Assembly (NCBI GenBank): GCA_002343455.1
Contig: DDSR01000243.1
Location: 1-14,123 of the forward strand
Length of the DNA: 14,123 bases
From: Deltaproteobacteria bacterium UBA2385
GTDB lineage: Bacteria > Myxococcota_A > UBA796 > UBA2385
Direction of reading: 5' to 3'
Position numbers and translations under genes: made by a program. This document shows positions 7,963 to 14,123 of this stretch, in pieces. Under the pieces are notes generated by a model, which was not told where the DNA came from, did not search any database, and was given only the letters and a program-made list of their open reading frames with translations. The stretch's first letter is position 1, and every line of letters starts with the position of its first letter.

Positions 7963-9918
7963 ATGCTGATCCTCCTCGCCCTGATGGCCTGCGCTCCGGA
8001 CTCGGGCGCTCCCGTGGATTCCGCCGGCGTCGCCGCGATCGTCGACCCCTCGCGCGCGGGGCACTTCTTCGACGCGCCCTTCCCCGACGACGCCCTGCTC
8101 GATGCGCAGGGCTTCCCCGACCTGGAGGGCTACCCGGTGTACGGGAGCCCCCTGGCGGCCGATGTGATCGAGGGCTGGCGGCGGCGGCTGGAGCGGGTCG
8201 CCCAGGGCTTCGGCAACCTCTCCCCCGCGTACTTCCGCTTCGAAGGCCCGCTGGAGCTGCCCGCCAGCACCCTGGGCCAGGCCGACGATCCGGTCCTGCT
8301 GATCGACGTGGAGACCGGCGAGCTGCTGCCGCTGGTCCTGCGCTTCACGACCGATCCGGGCGGCGACCCCTACCTGGCCTCGAACCTGATGGCCCTGGCC
8401 CCGGCCATCGGGCACCCCCCGCGCTCGGGCGCGACCCTCGCCGCCATCGTCACGGTGGAGGCAGGGGCCCGCGCGCCCCAGGGCTGGGAGCCGCCGGCGC
8501 TGGCTGTGCAGGCCCTGGAGCGGGCGGGGTTGCAGGCCGAGATCGCGGTGGCCACTGTCTACACCGTGCAGGATGTCACCGGACAGATGGCCCGGCTGGT
8601 CGAGGACGCCGACCTGCGGATCGCGGAGCGGGCCGACTGGGGCACTGTCCAGGCCCGGCGGGTCCGCGGCATCGCCTACAGCCTCGGACAGACGCCGTCG
8701 GGCCAGGAGGCCACCGTCCTGACCGTGGACTTCGAGGACGGAGGGCAGGAGGTGTCCTACCAGAGCCCGCTGGAGGCCGAGGTGTCCACCCACGCGATCG
8801 ACATGGCCGACTGGCCGATGGCGGTCTGGCAGCTCGAGATCCCGGTCTTCAACTACTCGGGGCTTGAGGACCGGCCCTACATGGACCCGGGCTTCTCGCA
8901 TATCTTCGACGTCGACCGGGACAGCGGCTGGATCACCTTCTCGGGCGGCGAGCTGACGGCGGTGCCGGACGAGGAGCCCATGCGGGTGACCGTCTCGATC
9001 CCAAAGGGCGAGGACGGGCTGCCGATCGAGGGGGCGCGGGCCCTGCTGTATGACCATGGCACCGGCGGCACCGCCTGGCACGCCGTACAGAGGCGAAACT
9101 CTCTGGACGATGGCGAGGCCCTCGCACAGATCCTGGCGGACCAGGGGGTGGCCATCATCGGTCGCGATCAGCCGCTCTACGGCACCCGCTACCCGCTGAT
9201 CGACGAGGGCTACGGCGGCTCACTCGGCTTCTACAACATCGTCAACCTGCCCGCCTTTCGTGACAACCAGCGGCAGGGGGCCCTGGAGGCCTGGCAGCTG
9301 CGCCGCTTCGTCGAGCAGGGGCTGAACGAGGCCTTGAGCGAGGGCGCGGGCGGGAGCTCTGTGGACACCACCCGCTTCGCGCGGCTGGGCCACTCGCTGG
9401 GCTCGGTGACCCTCAACACGGGCAGCGCTGTCCAGCCCGAGGCCTGGGAGGCCAGCTTCCTCTCGGGCAGCGGCGGGCTCTTCACCCACTACTTCCTGGA
9501 CACAGGGCTGATCGACGGCATCGACCCCTCCCTGCTGGCCGGCCTGTTCGGGCTCTTCGGCGCCGAGGTCCCCGAACAGATCACCGCCGCGGCCGCCCTG
9601 GGCGCGGCCCTGGGCCTGCCGGAGCAGGACTGGGCGGGCATCGACCGGCTGCACCCGGCCATCGCCCTGTTTCAGTGGACGATGGACCCCTCGGACCCGA
9701 TGGCCCTGGCCCGGGATCAGTCCTCGCCCAGCCTGATCCTGCTGGGCGAGGGGGATCTGCAGGTGCCGAACTTCACGACCGAGGCCCTGCACGAGGCCCT
9801 GCCCGACAGCGAGCTGGTGCGCTGCACCCCCACCGCGGACTACGACGGGCACTTCTGTCTGCACCGCGAGCCGGCGGCCTGGGAGGTCTTCGAGGGCTGG
9901 CTGGAGGGCTGGCGCTGA
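7963..9918 (+). CDS. Predicted alpha/beta-hydrolase lipoprotein
   Basis: A 651-residue protein with a hydrophobic N-terminus ending in a lipobox-like LMAC (7-10), so Cys10 is probably lipidated after export; an Asp/Ser/Gly/Pro-rich spacer follows. The N-terminal half (about 25-340) is mostly beta-like and matches nothing I recognise. The C-terminal part resembles an alpha/beta hydrolase: HGTGG (365-369) as oxyanion loop, nucleophile elbow GHSLG (476-480, Ser478), acid D598 in LLGEGDLQVP, and a late His (H630 in YDGHF, or H634). The layout is like large bacterial lipases or esterases with an extra N-terminal domain; the substrate is unknown. The signal sequence is odd: nine residues before Cys and no positive charge, so the true start may be different, but I see no better start codon upstream. 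It lies 34 bp after the kinase gene on the same strand, probably cotranscribed. It ends 15 bp before the convergent DUF4287 gene. Confidence 0.85.
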   Translation: MLILLALMACAPDSGAPVDSAGVAAIVDPSRAGHFFDAPFPDDALLDAQGFPDLEGYPVYGSPLAADVIEGWRRRLERVAQGFGNLSPAYFRFEGPLELPASTLGQADDPVLLIDVETGELLPLVLRFTTDPGGDPYLASNLMALAPAIGHPPRSGATLAAIVTVEAGARAPQGWEPPALAVQALERAGLQAEIAVATVYTVQDVTGQMARLVEDADLRIAERADWGTVQARRVRGIAYSLGQTPSGQEATVLTVDFEDGGQEVSYQSPLEAEVSTHAIDMADWPMAVWQLEIPVFNYSGLEDRPYMDPGFSHIFDVDRDSGWITFSGGELTAVPDEEPMRVTVSIPKGEDGLPIEGARALLYDHGTGGTAWHAVQRRNSLDDGEALAQILADQGVAIIGRDQPLYGTRYPLIDEGYGGSLGFYNIVNLPAFRDNQRQGALEAWQLRRFVEQGLNEALSEGAGGSSVDTTRFARLGHSLGSVTLNTGSAVQPEAWEASFLSGSGGLFTHYFLDTGLIDGIDPSLLAGLFGLFGAEVPEQITAAAALGAALGLPEQDWAGIDRLHPAIALFQWTMDPSDPMALARDQSSPSLILLGEGDLQVPNFTTEALHEALPDSELVRCTPTADYDGHFCLHREPAAWEVFEGWLEGWR

Positions 9919-9933
9919 GCCGGGCGTGGCGCT

Positions 9934-10512
9934 TCAGCCGGCCGCCTCGAAGGCCCGGCGCAGCCAGCCGACCAGCTCCTCGTCCAGCTCCTGGACCGAG
10001 GCGATGCGGGCGCGGTGGGTACACATCCCTCCTGGCGGCAGCGCCTCCACCCGGCCCTCGGCCGGCGCGCCCTTCAGGTTGAAGCCGAGCTCCACCAGGC
10101 TGGCGGTGGCGGGACCGACGGTGGCGAACTGCTTGGCCCGGCGCAGGCTGAGGTAGGTCTTCTTGGGGGCGTGCTCGACCTCGGGCCCCAGGGCGGCGAC
10201 CGCGCGGAGGACGGCGTCGTGGATGGGCCGGAGGGCGGCCTTCTTGCCGCTGTACCAGCCGTCGGCGGGGTCCTGGCCGGCGGCCTGCTTGCTGGCGTTG
10301 ATGGTGTCGCCGTGGCTCTGGCGGGCGCAGTGGACCAGGGTGTTGGCGTCGCCGTGGCCCAGGCCGAGCTGCTCCTTGCAGCGGGTCACGAGCTGACCGT
10401 GCTTGAGGTCGCCGCCTTCGTGAACGAAGGCGTAGAGCTCTTGTCGGCTGCGGCCGGTGCGGGCCTCGATGTTCCGAAGCTGGGTCTCGATCTGTTCGGC
10501 GATGGTGGACAT
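9934..10512 (-). CDS. DUF4287 and DUF5655 domain protein
   Basis: A 192-residue cytosolic protein of unknown function. Residues about 1-60 resemble DUF4287: a short helical segment, then LKHGQLVTRCKEQLGLGHGDAN. Residues about 80-190 resemble DUF5655, with PIHDAVLRAVAALGPEVEHAPKKTYLSLRR and a KQFATVGPATASLVELGFNL stretch. No signal peptide, membrane segment or catalytic motif is seen. The frame stays open upstream into the antiporter gene, but the homologous part starts at the ATG at 10512, which has GGAG (10518-10521) five nt upstream. It begins 14 bp after the antiporter stop and is probably the second gene of that operon, although a functional link is not obvious. The family name is from memory of the fold and wording of these domains and should be confirmed by profile search. 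Confidence 0.85.
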   Translation of the reverse strand: MSTIAEQIETQLRNIEARTGRSRQELYAFVHEGGDLKHGQLVTRCKEQLGLGHGDANTLVHCARQSHGDTINASKQAAGQDPADGWYSGKKAALRPIHDAVLRAVAALGPEVEHAPKKTYLSLRRAKQFATVGPATASLVELGFNLKGAPAEGRVEALPPGGMCTHRARIASVQELDEELVGWLRRAFEAAG

Positions 10513-10526
10513 GGGGGCTCCGGGGT

Positions 10527-12086
10527 TCAGGGTTCGGGAGGAGTGTAGCGGGCTGCGGTCGACTCCTGCGAGTCTCCCCGCTTCCCAAGCAGGCCCACCG
10601 TCGCCGCGCAGCCGAGCAGGCCCAGGGGCAGCAGCAGCCAGGGGCTCAGGCCGAAGCCGGCGGGCAGGTGGCCGAGCAGCAGCGCGATGGCCCCGGCGGC
10701 GAGGGCGTAGGGGAGCTGGGTCCGCACATGGGCGGCGTGGTCGCAGCCAGATCCGGTGCTGGAGAGGACGGTGGTGTCGGAGATGGGCGAGCAGTGGTCG
10801 CCCCAGGTGGCGCCCGAGAGCACGGCGGAGGCGGTCGCCAGCGGGATGAAGCCGGCGGCGCTCACCTCGGCGAAGGGCGCGAGGTCGAGGCTCATCGGCA
10901 GGACCAGGGGCATGACGATGGCCATGGTGCCGAAGGAGGTGCCGGTGGCGAAGGCGATGGCGGCGGAGAGGAGGAAGGTCAGGCCGGGCAGGGACCAGAG
11001 CGGCAGGCTGTCTCCCATGGCGGCGAGCAGCCACTGGGCGGTGCCCAGCTCGCCGAGGCAGGAGCCCAGGGTCCAGGCCAGGATGAGCACGACCAGGGCC
11101 TCGAAGAGCTCGCTCATGCCCGCGATCGCGGCGGAGGCGGCCCGGGCGCCCCGGTCTCGGAAGGAGACCGTCGCCAGCAGGAGGGCGAGGAGGAGCGAGG
11201 CGGTCGAGCCCTGCAGCATGGCGTCGTAGCCGTTGGCGCCGCCGACGATCTCGAACAGGGGGGCCTCGGGCCCGGCTGAGGCGCGCCCCTGGGTCCAGAG
11301 CGAGCCCGCGGTCACGCCGACCAGGGTGGCGATGGGCAAGGCGGCCAGCAGGGCCTTGCCGGGGTGCGGGGCGTCCTCGTCGGGGGGAGGAGCGGCGGCC
11401 AGGGCTTGGGCCTCGGCCTGGCGCATCGGGCCGAAGTCTCGCCCGCTGGCGGCGATGAAGAAGGTGAAGGCCAGGGTCAGCAGCGGGTAGAAGCGGTAGG
11501 GCAGGCCAGCCAGGAAGAAGCTGTAGGCGCTGCCTTGGACGCCGCGGGCCTGCAGGGCGTCGTCCATCAGGCCGACCTCGAAGCCGATCCAGGTGCTGAC
11601 CAGGGCGACCGTGGCCATGGGCGCGGCGGTGCTGTCGACGATGTAGGCCAGCTTCTCTCGGGAGATGCGCAGGCGGTCGGTCAGGGGTCGCATGGAGCTG
11701 CCGACGATCAGGCAGTTGGCGTAGTCGTCGAAGAAGACCAGCATGCCCGCCAGCCAGGTGGCCACCATCCCGCTGCGCCGCCCGCGAGCCAGCGGGGCGA
11801 CCAGGGCGATCAGGGCGCGGGTCCCCCCGGCGTCGCTGCTGACCTTGACCGTGGCGGCGATGAAGAGGCTGAACAGCGTGACCTTGGCGTGATCCCGGTC
11901 GGCGATCGCGTCGAGCATGAAGGGATCGACGGCGCGCACGACGGCGGCCCAGGGGTTGCCACCCTCCAGCAGCAGGGCCGCGCTGAAGACCGCCAGCCCC
12001 AGGCTGAGCACGACCTGGCGGGTGCTCAGGGTCAGGGCGACGGCGAGCAGGACGGGGATGAGCGAGAGGGCGCTGGGGGAGTCCAT
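10527..12086 (-). CDS. NhaC-family Na+/H+ antiporter (membrane transporter)
   Basis: A 519-residue, multi-spanning inner-membrane protein of the NhaC family (ion transporter superfamily), about 11-12 hydrophobic segments by eye. It probably exchanges Na+ for H+ or a similar cation or organic acid. Signature segments are FFDDYANCLIVGSSMRP (118-134), GTSFGTMAIVMPLVLP (382-397) and GATWGDHCSPISDTTVLSS (425-443), followed by a His- and Gln-containing stretch CDHAAHVRTQLPY. A hydrophilic, proline-rich loop lies at about 225-243. The reading frame remains open for more than 1 kb upstream, but this runs antisense through the hexapeptide gene and has no membrane character. The ATG at 12086 puts the first membrane helix right after the N-terminus, as in the family. 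No Shine-Dalgarno is present; a TATCAT hexamer lies 8 nt before the ATG, suggesting a leaderless message. The DUF4287 gene follows 14 bp downstream. The exact transported ion is uncertain. Confidence 0.93.
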   Translation of the reverse strand: MDSPSALSLIPVLLAVALTLSTRQVVLSLGLAVFSAALLLEGGNPWAAVVRAVDPFMLDAIADRDHAKVTLFSLFIAATVKVSSDAGGTRALIALVAPLARGRRSGMVATWLAGMLVFFDDYANCLIVGSSMRPLTDRLRISREKLAYIVDSTAAPMATVALVSTWIGFEVGLMDDALQARGVQGSAYSFFLAGLPYRFYPLLTLAFTFFIAASGRDFGPMRQAEAQALAAAPPPDEDAPHPGKALLAALPIATLVGVTAGSLWTQGRASAGPEAPLFEIVGGANGYDAMLQGSTASLLLALLLATVSFRDRGARAASAAIAGMSELFEALVVLILAWTLGSCLGELGTAQWLLAAMGDSLPLWSLPGLTFLLSAAIAFATGTSFGTMAIVMPLVLPMSLDLAPFAEVSAAGFIPLATASAVLSGATWGDHCSPISDTTVLSSTGSGCDHAAHVRTQLPYALAAGAIALLLGHLPAGFGLSPWLLLPLGLLGCAATVGLLGKRGDSQESTAARYTPPEP

Positions 12087-12110
12087 GGTGCGGGATGATA
12101 GTCCCTGCCG
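12087..12110. promoter_or_regulatory. 24-bp divergent promoter with overlapping -10-like elements
   Basis: The two start codons (12086 minus, 12111 plus) are 24 bp apart. On the minus strand TATCAT (12095-12100) matches the TATAAT consensus at five of six places; on the plus strand GATAGT (12097-12102) matches four of six. Each ends exactly 8 nt before its ATG. Both sit within GGGATGATAGTCCC (12092-12105), an imperfect palindrome centred at 12098.5, the exact midpoint of the gap. No Shine-Dalgarno precedes either gene and no -35 box is evident. This fits a bidirectional promoter giving two leaderless mRNAs, or an operator; neither is proven. Confidence 0.5.
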
Positions 12111-13334
12111 ATGAAGGCGCTCTGCATCCTCACCGGCCAGCCCCTGGCACCCTTCGGCGACGCGCCGGGCCTTCTCCGCATCCTCGACCTCCCCCTCGCC
12201 CAGGTGCAGCGCGCCGCGGTGACCGAGGCCGGCTTCGAGCCGGTGGACGCCCCTCCGACGGACGGCCCCTTCCTCGCCTACAGCGACCGGACCTGGTTCA
12301 CGCCCGAGGTGCTGCGCCGCCTGCGGGCGGCCACAGGTGGGGCGCCGGGGCGGCTGCGGGTGGACGACGCGGAGTTCCTGGAGGGCACGGGCGGCCTGCA
12401 GGACTGGGAGGAGCCGGGCCTCTACGAGCTGGCGATCCTGCCGGCGGGGGCCTCCTCCTTCTCCCAGGTGCCGGCGGTGACGGTGGATCTGGGCCTCAGC
12501 AGCCCCGAGATGCCGGCCTTGCACCCGCGGATGCAGCATGTCGCCCGGCCCCTGCGGGTGGGCGCGGCGATGGTCCACCAGCTCGACCACTGGTCGCACC
12601 TGGTGCGGGTCAACCAGCTCGCCCTGGGCGCCCACGCGGCGATGGAGCAGCAGCGCTTCCAGAGCGCGCCTCTCTGGCGCAAGGCGGCCATCGTCCTGGG
12701 GGTGCTCTGGCGAGCGCGCTCCCTCTCCAAGTACCGCATGGCCCGGGCCCTCTGCCAGATCGGCGAGGACGTGGACATCCACCCGACGGCGGTGGTGGAG
12801 CTGTCGGTGCTGGGCGACGGGGTCAAGGTGGGGCCGCACGCGGTGGTGCGGGCCAGCGTGCTGGGTGAGGGCGCGCAGGTGGACGAGCACGCCACGCTGA
12901 ACCTGACGGTGGTCGGGGCCCGCGCCCGGGTGGGCCGGGGGGCGATGGTCAACCTCAGCACGCTGCTGCCGGACTGCTGGGTGAGCTGGTGCAACGGGGC
13001 GCAGGCCTGCGTCGTCGGCGAAGGGGCCTTCCTGGCCTGGGGCTGCACCCTGCTGGATATGTCGTTCGGGCGTACGATCCCGGTGGAGCACCGCGGGCAG
13101 CGGGTCGACAGCGGGCTGCACTTCCTGGGCGTTGCGATCGGGCACCGCGCCGTGGTGGGCCACGACGTCAAGCTGAACTATGGCGTACAGATCCCGAACG
13201 AGGCGGTGCTGGTCGCCGGGGCCGAGGGGCTGCTGAAGGCCTGGGGCGAGGCCCCGACGGGCGAGCCCTGCCGGGTGGAGGAGGGCAGGGCGGTGCCGAT
13301 TCGGAAGGGCCGCTCAGCGCCGCCAGACCCGTGA
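12111..13334 (+). CDS. Left-handed beta-helix (hexapeptide repeat) protein with sugar-nucleotidyltransferase-like N-terminus
   Basis: A 407-residue protein in two parts. Residues about 215-370 contain repeated [LIV]-G-x-x-[AV]-x-[LIV] hexads (for example [33 protein letters not shown]), the signature of a left-handed parallel beta-helix found in acyltransferases and GlmU-like sugar-nucleotide enzymes. The N-terminal part (about 1-130) recalls a nucleotidyltransferase: [22 protein letters not shown] looks like the 'R..l.RPL....l..l...G' region and [16 protein letters not shown] like the following acidic-loop strand, but the glycine-rich nucleotide loop is absent. A middle helical part (150-212) includes [13 protein letters not shown]. 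It may be a GlmU-like scaffold or an acyltransferase without its first activity; the substrate is unknown. It diverges from the antiporter gene across 24 bp, has no Shine-Dalgarno, and its last 21 bp overlap mtnA. The beta-helix is firm, the rest tentative. Confidence 0.82.
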   Translation: MKALCILTGQPLAPFGDAPGLLRILDLPLAQVQRAAVTEAGFEPVDAPPTDGPFLAYSDRTWFTPEVLRRLRAATGGAPGRLRVDDAEFLEGTGGLQDWEEPGLYELAILPAGASSFSQVPAVTVDLGLSSPEMPALHPRMQHVARPLRVGAAMVHQLDHWSHLVRVNQLALGAHAAMEQQRFQSAPLWRKAAIVLGVLWRARSLSKYRMARALCQIGEDVDIHPTAVVELSVLGDGVKVGPHAVVRASVLGEGAQVDEHATLNLTVVGARARVGRGAMVNLSTLLPDCWVSWCNGAQACVVGEGAFLAWGCTLLDMSFGRTIPVEHRGQRVDSGLHFLGVAIGHRAVVGHDVKLNYGVQIPNEAVLVAGAEGLLKAWGEAPTGEPCRVEEGRAVPIRKGRSAPPDP

Positions 13335-14123
13335 CATGCCCTCGCGCGTGGCCGGCATGATGCCCTTCTCGGTGATGATGCCGGCGATCAGCTCGGCGGG
13401 CGTCACGTCGAAGGCGGGGTTGGCGACCTTCGTCGTGGCCTTGGCGATGTTCACGGCGGCGGGGCGGCCGGCCTCGTCCAGGCCCCGAACCACGCGCAGC
13501 TCGTCGCCTTCGCGCTCCTCGATGGGGATGTCCGCGAGGCCGTCGCTGGCCTCCCAGTCGATGGTGGGCGTGGGCACGGCGGCGTAGAAGGGCACGTTGT
13601 TGTCCCGCGCGGCCAGGGCCTTGAGGTAGGTGCCGATCTTGTTGCACACGTCGCCGCGGCGCGTCACGCGGTCGGCGCCGACGATGACCATGTCCACGTG
13701 GCCGTGCTGCATCAGGTGGCCGCCGGCGTTGTCCGCGACCAGCGTGTGGGGCACGCCGTGGGAAGCGAGCTCCCACGCGGTGAGCAGCCCCTGGTTGCGC
13801 GGGCGCGTCTCGTCCACCCACACGTGCACGGCGATGCCCTTGTCGTGCGCCATGTAGATCGGCGCGAGGGCCGTGCCCCAGTCCACGCAGGCGATCCAGC
13901 CGGCATTGCAGTGGGTCAGGATGTTGACGGGCTTGCGGCCGGCTTCCGCCTCGCGTTCGATCAGGGCAAGGCCGTGCCGGCCGATGGCGGCGTTGATCTC
14001 GGCGTCCTCGTCGGCGATGGCCTGGGCGTTGCGCCATGCGGCGGCGGCGCGGTGGGCGGGCTCCAGGTCCGCGAGGGCGTGCTGCATTCGCGTGAGGGCC
14101 CAGGCGAGGTTGACCGCGGTGGG
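13314..14123 (-). CDS. mtnA: S-methyl-5-thioribose-1-phosphate isomerase (5' end outside window)
   Basis: The 269 visible C-terminal residues of MtnA, which converts 5-methylthioribose 1-phosphate into the ribulose form in the methionine salvage pathway. An internal ATG at 14087 is not the start: twelve further in-frame codons up to the edge read [12 protein letters not shown], the conserved family segment that precedes it, so roughly 80-90 N-terminal residues lie beyond the window. The catalytic cysteine is in LTHCNAG (codon 13908-13910) and the catalytic aspartate in [21 protein letters not shown] (codon 13671-13673). [17 protein letters not shown] and [13 protein letters not shown] are characteristic of the subfamily I recall from alphaproteobacteria and relatives, rather than the Bacillus form. 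The 3' end overlaps the convergent hexapeptide gene by 21 bp. No other salvage gene (mtnB-E, mtnK, mtnP) is in the window. Confidence 0.95.
   Translation of the reverse strand, partial: PTAVNLAWALTRMQHALADLEPAHRAAAAWRNAQAIADEDAEINAAIGRHGLALIEREAEAGRKPVNILTHCNAGWIACVDWGTALAPIYMAHDKGIAVHVWVDETRPRNQGLLTAWELASHGVPHTLVADNAGGHLMQHGHVDMVIVGADRVTRRGDVCNKIGTYLKALAARDNNVPFYAAVPTPTIDWEASDGLADIPIEEREGDELRVVRGLDEAGRPAAVNIAKATTKVANPAFDVTPAELIAGIITEKGIMPATREGMSRVWRR

Noticed and set aside
5559..7964. 801-residue minus-strand frame opposite the kinase gene
   Set aside because: Antisense shadow; Gln/Gly/Ala/Arg-rich with no domain, while the kinase frame has all its motifs.
9904..9950. Hairpin between the convergent lipoprotein and DUF4287 genes (GGCTG-GCGC with GCGC-TT-CAGCC)
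   Set aside because: The stem needs a bulge and no T-run follows on either strand, so I could not support a terminator call.
10513..11034. Upstream extension of the DUF4287 frame into the antiporter gene
   Set aside because: Arg/Pro-rich shadow of the antiporter; the domain and a GGAG ribosome site support the start at 10512.
12087..13163. Upstream extension of the antiporter frame (about 359 residues)
   Set aside because: Antisense to the beta-helix gene, His/Arg/Gln-rich with no membrane character; the family homology begins at 12086.

Overview
The window is very GC-rich DNA (my hand count of one kinase line gives about 78% G+C), densely packed with nine genes and no gap over 300 bases. 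No RNA genes, CRISPR arrays or insertion sequences were seen. The Ser/Thr kinase fused to cyclase-like and ATPase domains, the lipoprotein whose cysteine is followed by an Asp/Ser/Gly/Pro-rich spacer, and the base composition suggest a Myxococcota-type (former Deltaproteobacteria) bacterium. That placement is inference; no taxonomic marker gene is present.

Layout. At 1-24 there is a TGGGC pentanucleotide repeat, cut by the window edge. A small class I methyltransferase (213-902, +) follows; its sequence is clearly less GC-rich (about 55% in sampled lines). It converges on a two-gene unit read leftwards, lon (4656-2317) then an aldehyde dehydrogenase gene (2320-899), joined by an ATGA stop/start overlap. 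A 149-bp divergent region separates lon from a rightward pair: a 1040-residue kinase / degenerate cyclase / P-loop ATPase protein (4806-7928) and a predicted alpha/beta-hydrolase lipoprotein (7963-9918). These converge on a second leftward unit, an NhaC-type antiporter (12086-10527) followed by a DUF4287/DUF5655 protein (10512-9934). Divergent from the antiporter, across only 24 bp, is a left-handed beta-helix (hexapeptide repeat) protein (12111-13334, +). It overlaps by 21 bp the 3' end of mtnA (methylthioribose-1-phosphate isomerase), whose 5' end lies beyond the right edge.

The genes do not form one obvious pathway. Lon handles protein quality control, the aldehyde dehydrogenase oxidises aldehydes, MtnA belongs to methionine salvage, and the antiporter to ion homeostasis. 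The kinase and lipoprotein probably share a transcript.

The most unusual signals are at starts of translation. Both genes of the kinase-lipoprotein pair are preceded by a perfect GC stem-loop ending 0-1 nt before the ATG, and the two loops share the motif GGGYTAR. In the kinase the stem contains the whole Shine-Dalgarno sequence. The 24-bp divergent gap at 12087-12110 is nearly symmetric: overlapping -10-like hexamers lie exactly 8 nt before each ATG and neither gene has a Shine-Dalgarno, as expected for a bidirectional promoter making two leaderless mRNAs. The kinase's cyclase-like domain has lost several catalytic residues, which suggests a sensory or regulatory rather than enzymatic role.
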